Assembly (NCBI RefSeq): GCF_003967035.1
Contig: NZ_AP018560.1
Location: 1,015,001 to 1,079,000, forward strand
Direction of reading: 5' to 3'
From: Aerosticca soli
GTDB lineage: Bacteria > Pseudomonadota > Gammaproteobacteria > Xanthomonadales > Rhodanobacteraceae
Length of the DNA: 64,000 nt
Below the pieces are notes generated by a model. That model was not told the DNA's origin. It did not search any database and was given only the letters and a program-made list of their open reading frames with translations. The translations under genes were made by a program, and so were the position numbers. This document shows positions 44,589-55,256 of this stretch, in pieces. The number at the start of each line of letters is the position of its first letter. Within the stretch, counting starts at the first letter, position 1.

Positions 44589-45482
44589 TTATTCGCGTTC
44601 CGCCAGTTCCGTGCGCAACCACTTCGCCAGCGCCACCACCCGCGCATCCTCGCTGCGCGCCGGCGCCGCCAGTATCCAGCGCGCCCGGGTGCGCCTGAAA
44701 CCCCAGGGGGCGAGCAGGCGGCCGGCGGCAAGTTCATCGGCCACCAGCGGCTCCGGTGCGATCGCCACGCCGAGGCCGGCCACGGCCGCCTCCAGCATGA
44801 AATAGAGATGATCGAATGCCTGTGTGGGCTGCAGCGTATGCGCCGGCAATCGCATCGCTCTGGCCCATTCCGGCCACGCTTGTGGTCGCGAGGTGGTGTG
44901 CAGCAGCGATTCGCCACCCAAGGCGCGGGCCGGTTGCCCACGCAGACGGCGGGCGCTGGACCCGCGCGGGCTCAGCACCGGCCCGATCCGTTCGGCGGCC
45001 AGCTCGTGCACCTGCCAGTCGCGCGGCCAGGGCGGGGCGGCGAGCAACAGTGCGGCATCCAGGCCGGGCAAGTGCGCGCCAGGCATGTCCTCCTGCGCGG
45101 CCAGATGCAGGCGCAGCGTGGGCAGCTCGCGGCCCAGCCGTTCCAGCCGTGGAATCATCCAGCGCGCGAGCACGCTCGCCGAGCAGCCGAGCACGAACGG
45201 CGCCTGCAGCGGAAGCTGTCGCAGCGCGGCCCAGCCCTCGCGCAGCCGTGCGAAGGGGGCGCCGATACGCTCGTGGAGCTGCTGGCCCGTCGGCGTGAGT
45301 GCAAGACCACGGCCTTGCCGTGAAAACAGCGGCCGGCCAGCGGCTTCTTCCAGCGCGCGCAATTGGCGGCTGATCGCGCCATGGGTGACGTGGAGCTCTT
45401 CGGCGGCACGGCTCACGCTGCCCAGCCGGGCGACGGCCTCGAAGGCACGCAGGGCGTTCAGCGGTGGCAGCTCGCGGCTCAA
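44589..45482 (-). CDS. trpI: LysR-family regulator, TrpI-like, divergent from trpBA
   Basis: 297 residues from a proposed TTG at 45482 (next residues [18 protein letters not shown]). The helix-turn-helix spans ~10-60 ([30 protein letters not shown]) and the effector domain follows. The open frame continues 48 codons upstream to 45626, but that stretch overlaps trpB and does not look like LysR. In Pseudomonas, TrpI activates trpBA from a shared divergent region in response to indoleglycerol phosphate; gene order here is the same. The effector is inferred. Confidence 0.85.
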   Translation of the reverse strand: MSRELPPLNALRAFEAVARLGSVSRAAEELHVTHGAISRQLRALEEAAGRPLFSRQGRGLALTPTGQQLHERIGAPFARLREGWAALRQLPLQAPFVLGCSASVLARWMIPRLERLGRELPTLRLHLAAQEDMPGAHLPGLDAALLLAAPPWPRDWQVHELAAERIGPVLSPRGSSARRLRGQPARALGGESLLHTTSRPQAWPEWARAMRLPAHTLQPTQAFDHLYFMLEAAVAGLGVAIAPEPLVADELAAGRLLAPWGFRRTRARWILAAPARSEDARVVALAKWLRTELAERE

Positions 45483-45512
45483 TGGTGAGTTTTTCTCAAG
45501 CGTCGTTGGCGA

Positions 45513-45551
45513 TCTTATCGCTTTAAGAAAAGCCCTGGTGCGCGCTAGATT
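45513..45551 (+). promoter_or_regulatory. Candidate TrpI box and trpB promoter
   Basis: A dyad TCTTA-N6-TAAGA (45513-45528, with a T-N11-A match) lies upstream of a -10-like TAGATT (45546-45551). The position fits an activator site overlapping the -35 region of trpB and the trpI start. Pattern match only. Confidence 0.5.
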
Positions 45552-45616
45552 GGCCCGCGGATGCCGGTCTTGCGGCCGGTTTCGACTTTTCGTAGCTTTT
45601 GGCACAGGACAAACGC

Positions 45617-46824
<1,208 letters not shown>

Positions 46825-46828
<4 letters not shown>

Positions 46829-47622
46829 ACCGCATCGACCGCCGCTTCGCCGCGCTCAAGGCCGCCGGCCGCACCGCGCTGATTCCCTTCGTCACCGCCG
46901 GCGATCCCGCGCCTGCGCACGTGGTGCCGCTCATGCATGCGCTGGTCGACGCCGGCGCCGATCTGATCGAGCTCGGCGTGCCGTTTTCCGATCCGATGGC
47001 CGACGGTCCGGTGATCCAGCACGCCAGCGAACGCGCGCTCGCCGCCGGCGTCGGTCTCGCCGACGTGCTCGCCTGGGTCGATGAGTTCCGGCGCCGCGAC
47101 GCCGATACGCCGGTCGTGTTGATGGGTTATCTGAATCCCGTCGAGATCCATGGCTATGCGCGCTTCGCCGCCGAGGCCGTGGCCGCCGGCGTGGATGGCG
47201 TGCTGGTGGTCGACTGTCCGCTGGAAGAGGGCCGGGTACTCGAGCCGCTGCGCGCGGCGGGGCTGAAGCGCATCCTGCTCGCCGCGCCGACCACCGCGCC
47301 CGCGCGTCTGGCCCGCTTGTGCGAGGCGGCCGAGGGCTTCCTGTACTATGTCGCCTTTGCCGGTGTCACCGGCGCGGCACGGCTCAGCGTCGCCGACATT
47401 GCCACGCGCGTGGCCGAGGTGCGCACCCGGGCGAAGGCGCCGGTGGCGGTGGGTTTCGGCGTACGCGATGCGGCAAGCGCCAAGGCGATCGCCGCGTTCG
47501 CCGACGGCGTGGTGATCGGCAGCGCCCTGGTCGAGCGCTTGGCCGGTGCGCGGGATGCCCAGGACATCGCGGCGCGCGCGCACGGGTTCCTGGCGCCGAT
47601 CCGCGCCGTGCTCGACGGCTGA
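46825..47622 (+). CDS. trpA: Tryptophan synthase alpha chain
   Basis: 265 residues. The catalytic Glu and Asp lie in [28 protein letters not shown] and GFGVRDA match the family. Cleaves indoleglycerol phosphate and passes indole to TrpB. Coupled to trpB; accD follows 44 nt later as in xanthomonads. Confidence 0.97.
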
Positions 47623-47666
47623 AGGCCGGCTGCGTCTTTGTTTTGCGAATGTCGAGGTGAGGGCCG

Positions 47667-48542
<876 letters not shown>

Positions 48543-48658
48543 CCGCCGTTGTCCACAGGTGCCGTGGAAAGTTGCCGGGAAAGCCTGTGGAAAGGTGGCC
48601 TATCTCCTTGAATGCCAATGGGCCGCCGACGGCGTGCTTAGTTCCTGCGCAGGGCGGC

Positions 48659-49216
48659 TCAAGGACTGCCGGCCAACCATAGCGATCCGCCGCCGAGCAC
48701 GGTCCCCAGCGCGATCGCCGCGAGCACGTCGCTCGGGTAATGCAGGCCCAGGATCACCCGTGAGGCGGCCACCAGCGCGGTGAAGGCCAGCAGCAGCGGG
48801 GCCAGCGCCGGGTACCACGCCAGCGCGACCACGGTGAAACCCACCGCCTGCAGCGTATGGCCGGAGGGAAAGCTGAATTCGTCCAGCGGCGGCAGATGGG
48901 CGATCACGCCGGGGCAGGCGCGGAAGGGCCGCGGCCGCCGCGTCTGTCGCTTGATCAGCCGATAGAGCAGGAGCGCGGCCAGCCCGGTCGCGGCCATGTG
49001 CAGCGCGGCGATGCGGCCGCGATGCCCGCCGCAGCCGGCCAGCGCCAGCATCAGCCCGTACCAGAAGATGCCGTCGCCGAGCCGGCTGATCAGTGCGAAG
49101 AAGGCACCGACGGTGGTGCGCGTACCCCAGCGGTTGGCGGCCAGACACAGCCGGCGATCGAGCCGTGCCGGCCGACCGAGGGCGGGTTCAGGCAGGGGCG
49201 ATGGTGGCGGGGACAT
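48659..49216 (-). CDS. PAP2-family membrane phosphatase
   Basis: 185 residues, several membrane helices. The three phosphatase motifs are KRQTRRPRP (89-97), PSGH (117-120) and SRVILGLHYPSD (152-163). Acts on lipid phosphates such as phosphatidate or undecaprenyl diphosphate. ATG at 49216 lies inside the end of the glycosyltransferase gene (29-bp overlap), so the two are coupled. Confidence 0.92.
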   Translation of the reverse strand: MSPPPSPLPEPALGRPARLDRRLCLAANRWGTRTTVGAFFALISRLGDGIFWYGLMLALAGCGGHRGRIAALHMAATGLAALLLYRLIKRQTRRPRPFRACPGVIAHLPPLDEFSFPSGHTLQAVGFTVVALAWYPALAPLLLAFTALVAASRVILGLHYPSDVLAAIALGTVLGGGSLWLAGSP

Positions 49217-50345
49217 GCGGGTCTCCTTCGGCCAGCCTGCCAAGCAGGGCCTCGGCGTCGGCGATCACGGTGGCGGGCGACAGTGCGGCCGTGGCGGCAT
49301 GCGCGGCGCGGCCCATGTGGCGGATCAATCCCGGATTGATGCTCAGTCGTGTCGCGGCCTCGATGAACCCGGCCTCGTCGCCCGGCTCGACCAGATGGCC
49401 GCTGTGGCCCTCGCGGACGTGCTCGCGCGCGGCGGCCTGGTTATGGGCGATCACCGGCAATCCGGCGGCCAGCGCCTCCAGGATCACGTTGCCGAAGGTC
49501 TCGCTCAGACTGGGGAAGACGAACAGGTCCGCGCTCGCATAGTGCCTGGCCAAGGCCTCGCCGCGCTGGACGCCGGCCAGGATGAGTTCCGGATGGTCGG
49601 CGGCGAGCCGTGCGCGGGCCGGGCCGTCGCCGACCAGGACGAAACGCAGCCGGGGGACGACCTGCCGCGCGGCTTCGAACGCGCGCACCGCCAGCGCCAG
49701 GTTCTTTTCCGGCGCCAGGCGGCCCACGTAGAGCCAGACCGGCGTGTGTCCATCCGCGCCCCAGTGCGCGCGCAGGGTCGCGTCGCGGCGCTGCGGGTGG
49801 AACAGGGTGGTATCCACCGCGCGGCGCAGGACGCATACGCGCGGCACGCCCAGTGCACGCAGCTCCTCGGCGAGCGCCTCGGTGGGCACCAGCGTGGCGT
49901 CGGCGCGCCGGTGAAAGCGGCGCAGACAGGCGCGCACCCAGGGCGCCAGCCAGCGCAGCCCGTAATGCGCCGCGTAGCTGTCGAAGCGGGTATGAAAACC
50001 GGTGGCCGCGGGGATGCCAAGCCGCCTGGCAGCGGTCAGCGCGGCATGGCCGAGCGGACCTTCGGTGGCGATGTACAGCACGTCCGGCCGCCAGCGTCGC
50101 CAGCGCCGGCACAGGGAGTGCGTGGCCGGCAGGCCGAGACGCAGTCCCGGATAACCGGGCAGCGGCAGGCCGGGCAGGGGAACGTCGAGCACGCCGGGAT
50201 CGTCCGGCGCCGCCTGCCGCTGGCGGGGGCGAAGGATCTCGACGGTATGCCCGCGGCCGGCCAGTCCCGTGGCCAGCGCATGCACGGTGAGTGCAACGCC
50301 GTTGATTTCCGGCGGATAAGTCTCGCTGACGAGGGCGATGCGCAT
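49188..50345 (-). CDS. GT4-family glycosyltransferase
   Basis: 385 residues, GT-B fold. N-terminal VSETYPPEINGVALTVHALATGL is typical of the MgtA/PimB-like alpha-mannosyl or glucosyl transferases. YVGRLAPEKNLALAVRAF, the E-x7-E region (SLSETFGNVILEALAAGLPV) and NxxAxxEH follow. With a PAP2 phosphatase it probably makes a glycolipid; GDP-mannose and a diacylglycerol-type acceptor are plausible, not shown. ATG at 50345 chosen as the first residue of the Rossmann strand. Confidence 0.85.
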   Translation of the reverse strand: MRIALVSETYPPEINGVALTVHALATGLAGRGHTVEILRPRQRQAAPDDPGVLDVPLPGLPLPGYPGLRLGLPATHSLCRRWRRWRPDVLYIATEGPLGHAALTAARRLGIPAATGFHTRFDSYAAHYGLRWLAPWVRACLRRFHRRADATLVPTEALAEELRALGVPRVCVLRRAVDTTLFHPQRRDATLRAHWGADGHTPVWLYVGRLAPEKNLALAVRAFEAARQVVPRLRFVLVGDGPARARLAADHPELILAGVQRGEALARHYASADLFVFPSLSETFGNVILEALAAGLPVIAHNQAAAREHVREGHSGHLVEPGDEAGFIEAATRLSINPGLIRHMGRAAHAATAALSPATVIADAEALLGRLAEGDPHVPATIAPA

Positions 50346-50559
50346 GGCGTACGCCTTGGGCTGGCCGTTGTGGCCCACTCTGCGCGGCGCCGATTGCCGA
50401 CGCATGGCCGGCGCGTGACGCGGCGATGACGTCGAAGTGCGCCGCATCTGTCCACCGGGCGATGGTTTTTGCGTGCGCCTCTGCCGCAGCGCTCTCGTTC
50501 CTATCGACGGGCGGTTCTGCTATATCCGGTGTCGCTTGTCCCCAAGGAGCGCTACGACG

Positions 50560-50997
50560 ATGAAACGACGACAGCTCGCCCTGGCCCTGCTCGGCCTCGC
50601 CATCGCCACCGGTGCCTGCGGGCAGACATCGCCGATCCCTGTCCAGCGGCCCGCACCGGGGACGGAGCTCTACATCATCTCGCCGCGCGATGGCGAGACC
50701 GTGCCGCGCACCTTCACCGTGCGCTTCGGCCTCAAGGGCATGGGCGTGGCGCCGGCGGGCGTGGTCAAGCCGGGCACCGGCCATCATCATCTGCTGGTCG
50801 ATGTGGACACCCTGCCGCCGCCGGGACAGCCGATTCCCAAGGACGCGCAGCATCTGCACTTCGGCGGCGGGCAGACCGAGACCACGCTGACCCTGCCGCC
50901 TGGCACGCACACGCTGCAGCTGGAGCTGGCCGACGCCAACCACGTGCCGTTCGACCCGCCGGTGGTGTCGTCCAGGATCACCGTGCACGTGCAATGA
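50560..50997 (+). CDS. DUF4399 exported protein
   Basis: 145 residues with a signal peptide (LALALLGLAIATGAC). The domain resembles DUF4399: LYIISPRDGETVPRTFTVRFGLKGMGVAPAG, TGHHHLLVD and PFDPPVVSSRITVHV. The HHH stretch could bind metal. Function unknown. AAGGAG before the ATG; 63 nt upstream of gltX. Confidence 0.85.
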   Translation: MKRRQLALALLGLAIATGACGQTSPIPVQRPAPGTELYIISPRDGETVPRTFTVRFGLKGMGVAPAGVVKPGTGHHHLLVDVDTLPPPGQPIPKDAQHLHFGGGQTETTLTLPPGTHTLQLELADANHVPFDPPVVSSRITVHVQ

Positions 50998-51059
50998 AGG
51001 CGGTGGCTCGGGGCCGATCGCCGTAGAATGGGCGGTTCATCTCCGCCCAAGCCACGCCC

Positions 51060-52463
51060 ATGACCGTCCGCACCCGCTTCGCCCCGAGTCCCACCGGCTA
51101 CCTGCACATCGGCGGCGCCCGCACGGCGCTCTATTGCTGGCTGGAGGCGCGCCGGCAGGGTGGCCAGTTCGTGCTGCGGATCGAGGACACCGACCGCGAG
51201 CGGTCCACCGACGCGGCCGTGCGGGCCATCCTCGAAGCCATGGACTGGCTTGGGCTCGACGCCGACGAGGGCCCGATCTTCCAGACCGCACGCCGCGCCC
51301 GCTACCAGGAAGTCGCCGAGGCGCTGGTCAAGGCCGGCAAGGCCTACTACGCCTACGAGACCCGCGAGGAGATCGAGGCGATGCGGGCGGCGGCCATGGC
51401 GCGCGGGGAGAAGCCCCGCTACAACGGCTATTACCGGGACCGCAACGAACCCTGGCGCGACGATCCCAACCGGGTGATCCGCTTCAAGAATCCGCTCGAG
51501 GGCACGGTGGTGTTCGAGGATCGGATCAAGGGCCGGGTGGAATGGTCCAACGCCGAGCTCGACGACCTCGTGATCCTGCGCTCGGATGGCTGGCCCACCT
51601 ACAACTTCGCGGTGGTGGTGGACGACATCGACATGCGCATCACCGAGGTGATCCGCGGCGACGACCACGTCAATAACACCCCGCGCCAGATCAACCTCTA
51701 TCACGCCCTCGGCGCGCCGGTGCCGACCTTCGCGCATCTGCCGATGATCCTGGACAAGGACGGCAAGAAGCTCTCCAAGCGGACCGGTTCGGTGAGCGTG
51801 ATGGAATACCGCGAGGCCGGCTATCTGCCGCACGCCTTGCTCAACTACCTGGTGCGGCTGGGCTGGTCGCACGGCGATCAGGAGATTTTCTCGCGCGAGG
51901 AGATGATTCGCCTGTTCGACATCGCCGACGTCAACAAGTCGGCCGCGCGTTTCGACATCGAAAAGCTCAACTGGCTCAACCAGCATTACCTCAAGACCGA
52001 CGATCCGCGCAGCCTGGTGCCGGAGTTCGGCTGGCACCTGGCGCGGCTCGGCATCGATCCGGCGCAAGGCCCCGATCCGGCGGCGGTCATCGTGGCCTTG
52101 CGCGATCGCGTGCATACGCTCAAGGAAATGGCCGAGCGTGCGCGGGTCTGGTACGCGCCGATCCGCGAATGGGATGAAAACGCCGTCGCCAAGCATCTGC
52201 GTGGCGAGCAGGCGCTGGCGGTGCTCGATGCCGCCAAGAGCCGTCTGGCGTCCTGCCCCTGGACACCCGAGGCGATCGCGGCGGCAGTGGAGGAGATCGC
52301 TGCCGGGCTGGGGCTTGGCCTGGGCAAGGTGGCCCAGCCGTTGCGGGTGGCGATGACCGGCACCCAGGTGTCGCCGTCGATCGAGCAGACCATCTACCTC
52401 ACCGGCCGCGAGGAGGCGTTGCGTCGGATCGACGAGGCGCGGCGCCGCGCACAGCCGGCGTAA
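51060..52463 (+). CDS. gltX: Glutamyl-tRNA synthetase
   Basis: 467 residues (E. coli 471). Class I motifs HIGG ([13 protein letters not shown]) and KLSKR ([12 protein letters not shown]). Contact residues for glutamate and the tRNA stem are ordinary. The anticodon-binding C-terminal domain is complete. Charges tRNA-Glu. Confidence 0.98.
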   Translation: MTVRTRFAPSPTGYLHIGGARTALYCWLEARRQGGQFVLRIEDTDRERSTDAAVRAILEAMDWLGLDADEGPIFQTARRARYQEVAEALVKAGKAYYAYETREEIEAMRAAAMARGEKPRYNGYYRDRNEPWRDDPNRVIRFKNPLEGTVVFEDRIKGRVEWSNAELDDLVILRSDGWPTYNFAVVVDDIDMRITEVIRGDDHVNNTPRQINLYHALGAPVPTFAHLPMILDKDGKKLSKRTGSVSVMEYREAGYLPHALLNYLVRLGWSHGDQEIFSREEMIRLFDIADVNKSAARFDIEKLNWLNQHYLKTDDPRSLVPEFGWHLARLGIDPAQGPDPAAVIVALRDRVHTLKEMAERARVWYAPIREWDENAVAKHLRGEQALAVLDAAKSRLASCPWTPEAIAAAVEEIAAGLGLGLGKVAQPLRVAMTGTQVSPSIEQTIYLTGREEALRRIDEARRRAQPA

Positions 52464-52480
52464 GGCATGGCGGCACCGGC

Positions 52481-52774
52481 ATGGACGAGCTCCTCGCCCG
52501 GTTGACGCAGGGCATCGATACGCAAGCGCCGGATGCGTTCTGGAAGATCTTCTTCCGCTTGTGGTCGCTGGTGCCGTGGACGGCACTCACCATGCTCGGC
52601 GCGATCTCGGTGGCCGTCGGCGCGCTGCTGGGACGGTGGCGCGGACGGACGGCGGAGGGCGTGCTCTGGGCGCTCGCGCTTGGCCCCTTGGGCTGGTTCG
52701 TCGTGCTGCTGCGACCCAAGGCCGCGCAGCCGCCACCCCTGCCCGCGGCCGGTCGCCACGAGGGGCATGTATGA
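52481..52774 (+). CDS. Hypothetical small membrane protein
   Basis: 97 residues, two membrane helices (WTALTMLGAISVAVGALLG and GVLWALALGPLGWFVVLL) separated by a short basic loop, with an amphipathic N-terminus. Unrecognised. Begins 17 nt after gltX and ends 20 nt before the proposed zur start, so it may be in one transcript with both. Confidence 0.72.
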   Translation: MDELLARLTQGIDTQAPDAFWKIFFRLWSLVPWTALTMLGAISVAVGALLGRWRGRTAEGVLWALALGPLGWFVVLLRPKAAQPPPLPAAGRHEGHV

Positions 52775-52794
52775 TGGCCATGGAGGTGGCATGC

Positions 52795-53271
52795 ATGACC
52801 CCGTCCCACGCCAAGCCGCCGGCGCATCACCGGCATCATGCCGATCCGGCCGGCTATGTCGCCGCGGTCGCCCGCGCCAGCCAGGCGCGCGGACTCAGGC
52901 TGACCCCGTTGCGCCGCGAGGTGCTGGAACTGATCGCCGCCGCCGGCCGTCCGGTCAAGGCCTACGATCTGCTCGAGCGCCTGCGTGAGCACCACGACAA
53001 TGCCGCGCCGCCCACGGTCTACCGGGCGCTCGATTTTCTGCTCGAGCACGGCTTCATCCACAAGCTCGAATCGATCAACGCCTACGTCGCCTGCCATCAT
53101 CCGGAGCAGGCGCACCAGGTGCCATTCCTGATCTGCGACCGTTGCGCCAGCGCCGAGGAAGTGTGCGACGCCCGCGTCGCCGAGCTGATCGAGGCGCAGG
53201 CTGAGGCGCTCGGTTTCCGGCCGCTGGCGCAGACCTTGGAAGTGCACGGCCTGTGCAAGCGTTGCCGCTGA
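52795..53271 (+). CDS. zur: Zinc uptake regulator, Fur family
   Basis: 158 residues. Winged helix LRLTPLRREVLELIAAAGRPVKAYDLL, the Fur signature PTVYRALDFLLEHGFIHKLES, and structural cysteine pairs CDRCASAEEVC and HGLCKRC; a HHRHH cluster sits at the N-terminus. The ATG at 52795 is preceded by GGAGGT at 7 nt, favouring it over earlier in-frame ATGs at 52771. Represses zinc acquisition genes when zinc is plentiful. Zinc rather than iron is inferred from the neighbouring MerC-like and CDF genes. Confidence 0.88.
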   Translation: MTPSHAKPPAHHRHHADPAGYVAAVARASQARGLRLTPLRREVLELIAAAGRPVKAYDLLERLREHHDNAAPPTVYRALDFLLEHGFIHKLESINAYVACHHPEQAHQVPFLICDRCASAEEVCDARVAELIEAQAEALGFRPLAQTLEVHGLCKRCR

Positions 53272-53290
53272 CGAGGCCTGGCTGAAAATT

Positions 53291-53319
53291 GGTTCTTCCC
53301 CTCAGTTGGGAGAAGAACC
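53291..53319 (-). mobile_element. 29-bp deletion relic of the ISL3 element
   Basis: On the minus strand the first 19 bases (GGTTCTTCTCCCAACTGAG) equal the IS left end exactly, followed directly by GGGGAAGAACC-like sequence matching the right end with one base missing. The whole transposase is gone. Flanking 8-mers agree at 5 of 8 positions, as a decayed target duplication would. It also forms a hairpin but has no T run, so a terminator is less likely. Confidence 0.7.
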
Positions 53320-53368
53320 TGAAACGCGCCGTCTCGAGGCTTGCAAAGCCGGTTCGCGGCCGCATTGT

Positions 53369-53387
53369 GTTACTTTATAGCAATAAC
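53369..53387 (+). promoter_or_regulatory. Candidate Zur-like operator before MerC gene
   Basis: GTTAC-N9-ATAAC: an imperfect 19-bp dyad with AT-rich centre (TTTATA, a plausible -10) in GC-rich DNA. It lies 10 nt before the MerC-like ATG and next to zur. Only five of nine base pairs match, so this is a weak match. Confidence 0.42.
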
Positions 53388-53396
53388 CCCTTCGGG

Positions 53397-53828
53397 ATGC
53401 GGCGCGTGGAACGGTCCGACGACAAGAGTCGCGCATGGTGGATGGCCGATCGGCTGGGTGCGCTGGCCTCGTTCCTGTGCGCCATCCACTGCGCACTGCT
53501 GCCCTTCGTGCTCGCCTTGCTGCCCCTGTTCGGGCTCGGGTTTCTGGCCGACCACCGCTTCGAGCGCGGCTTCGTCGTCTTCGCCTGCCTGCTGGCCCTG
53601 CTCAGCCTGGGCCATGGCTATCGCCGGCATCACCGGCCCCGCCCGCTGCTGCTCGCGCTGCCCGGCCTGGCGCTTCTGCTGCTCGGCGTCACCCTGGCGG
53701 AAGGATCGATCGCGGTGCACAGCACCCTGGTCACCTGTGGCGGACTCCTGGTCGCCTGCGGGCATTGGGTCAACCTGCGCACCGACCGCGCCTACGCGCA
53801 CGTGCATGGCCGCTACTGCGTGCACTGA
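53397..53828 (+). CDS. MerC-domain membrane protein
   Basis: 143 residues, four membrane helices, with the MerC-type metal-path Cys/His: CAIHCALLPF in helix 1 and VTCGGLLVACGHWVN in helix 4. MerC carries mercury; chromosomal MerC-domain proteins beside zur may carry zinc or another divalent ion. No mer operon is present. I chose the ATG at 53397 because the longer frame starts in the IS relic. Confidence 0.8.
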   Translation: MRRVERSDDKSRAWWMADRLGALASFLCAIHCALLPFVLALLPLFGLGFLADHRFERGFVVFACLLALLSLGHGYRRHHRPRPLLLALPGLALLLLGVTLAEGSIAVHSTLVTCGGLLVACGHWVNLRTDRAYAHVHGRYCVH

Positions 53829-53884
53829 TGCCTGGCGCGTCCTCGCGATTGTGTAGCAGCGCCGACGCCGCCTAGCATGCAGCG

Positions 53885-54856
53885 ATGAGTTCCCATCACG
53901 CCTCGCACGCGCACCATCGGCATGCGTCCACTTCTATGGACGAGGCCAGGCATCGACCGCACGCGGGATCGCGGCGGCCCGGCCGGCTCCTGGCCGCGCT
54001 GGCCCTGACGGCGGCGATGACCGTGTTCGAGGTGATCGGCGGCTGGTGGTCGGGATCGCTTGCGCTGCTGGCCGATGCCGGACACATGCTGGTCGACACC
54101 CTGGGCCTGCTGCTGGCGGTGGTGGGGGCATGGCTGGCCGCGCGTCCGGCCGATGCGCGCCGCAGCTACGGCTACGGCCGGCTGGAGGTTCTGGCCGGCT
54201 TCGTCAACGCGTTGCTGCAGTTCGTCCTGGTCGGCTTCATCGTCTGGGAGGCGATCGGCCGGCTGCTGCATCTGGATGCGGTGCGCATCCTGTCCGGCCC
54301 CATGCTGCTGGTGGCGCTGGCGGGGCTGGCGGTCAACCTGCTGGTGTTGCGCATCCTGCATGGACACGCGCATGACGATGTCAATACCGGCGCGGCCGCC
54401 CTGCACGTGCTCGGCGATCTTTTGGGTTCCATCGCCGCCGTGCTGGCAGCGCTGGCGGTGCGCTGGGGCGGCTGGACCTTCGCCGACCCGGTCCTGTCGC
54501 TGCTGGTCGCCTTGCTGATCCTGGGCAGTGCCTGGCGACTGCTGCGCCGGGCCTCGCACATCCTGCTCGAAGGCGTGCCCGAAGGGCTCGACACCACCGA
54601 GCTGGCCAGCGCGCTGCACGAGGCCGATGCCGCCATCCGCGATGTCCATCACGTCCACGTGTGGCAGCTCGCCTCCGGGGCGCGCATCGCCACCTTGCAC
54701 GTGCGCCTGGCCGGTGAGGAAGGCCGGTCCCGGGCGCTGTCCGAAGTGCATCGCATGCTGCGCGACCGTTTCGGTATTCGCCACGCGACGGTGCAGGTCG
54801 ACGATCCGCATTGCCCCGACGACCTGCCCGGCCATGACCCGCATCGGCAGGGATGA
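53885..54856 (+). CDS. CDF-family divalent cation efflux transporter (ZitB/CzcD-like)
   Basis: 323 residues. His-rich N-terminus (HHASHAHHRHASTS), six helices with the metal-site residues ALLADAGHMLVD and AAALHVLGDLLGS, another His cluster HGHAHDD, and a cytoplasmic domain ending HATVQVDDPHC. Exports Zn(II) or similar from the cytoplasm. 56 nt after the MerC gene, same strand; a possible import/export pair under zinc control. Confidence 0.93.
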   Translation: MSSHHASHAHHRHASTSMDEARHRPHAGSRRPGRLLAALALTAAMTVFEVIGGWWSGSLALLADAGHMLVDTLGLLLAVVGAWLAARPADARRSYGYGRLEVLAGFVNALLQFVLVGFIVWEAIGRLLHLDAVRILSGPMLLVALAGLAVNLLVLRILHGHAHDDVNTGAAALHVLGDLLGSIAAVLAALAVRWGGWTFADPVLSLLVALLILGSAWRLLRRASHILLEGVPEGLDTTELASALHEADAAIRDVHHVHVWQLASGARIATLHVRLAGEEGRSRALSEVHRMLRDRFGIRHATVQVDDPHCPDDLPGHDPHRQG

Positions 54857-54922
54857 TGCTTGCGCTTTCGGCGTCCACTGCTACGATGGCAGACCGTCCA
54901 AACTTGCTAGAAGGGAGTATCC

Positions 54923-55087
54923 ATGGGCAAGGGTGACCGCAAGACCCTGCGCGGCAAGATCTTTCGCGGCAGCTACGGCAATTGTCGCCCGCACCATCCG
55001 GTACGTCCGGCGGTGGCCGGCAGCAAGCCGGTCGTGACCAAGCCGGCCGTGGCCAAGAAGGCAGCGCCGCGCCGCAAATCCGCCTGA
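54923..55087 (+). CDS. 30S ribosomal protein THX
   Basis: 54 residues, start MGKGDRKTLRGKIFRGSYGN, the THX signature, then a Lys/Ala/Pro-rich tail. Sits in the 30S head in Thermus. AAGGGAG precedes the ATG. Too short for most gene callers but well supported. Confidence 0.88.
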   Translation: MGKGDRKTLRGKIFRGSYGNCRPHHPVRPAVAGSKPVVTKPAVAKKAAPRRKSA

Positions 55088-55112
55088 CCGCAGATGCCTG
55101 CATGCCTTGCCG

Positions 55113-55132
55113 AGGGCCCGCTTGCGGGCCTT
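55113..55132 (+). terminator. Hairpin after THX gene
   Basis: AGGGCCCGC-TT-GCGGGCCTT, a 9-bp near-perfect stem without a long T run, 26 nt after the stop. Weak terminator candidate. Confidence 0.4.
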
Positions 55133-55256
55133 CGCGCTTTCGGGGAAGGGCCGATCGGCGGGTGCCGCCGCGGCCGGCGGGCGGCCAAGCCGCACTTGCA
55201 TGGTCCGACTTGGCCCGCTAGAAGAGACGCAGGCTTTTCCAGGGCGGCCCTCACGC

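Noticed and set aside
48545-48600. Two DnaA-box-like 9-mers (TTGTCCACA and, reversed, CTTTCCACA) after accD
   Set aside because: Each has a mismatch to the consensus, there are only two, and no AT-rich unwinding region or dnaA/dnaN gene is near. Not evidence for an origin.
53291-53319. Intrinsic terminator for zur
   Set aside because: The stem is plausible but followed by TGAAACG, not a T run, and the exact 19-base match to the IS end explains it better.
53397-53828. Mercury-resistance operon
   Set aside because: Only a MerC-like gene is present, with no merR, merT, merP or merA; the neighbours are zinc genes.
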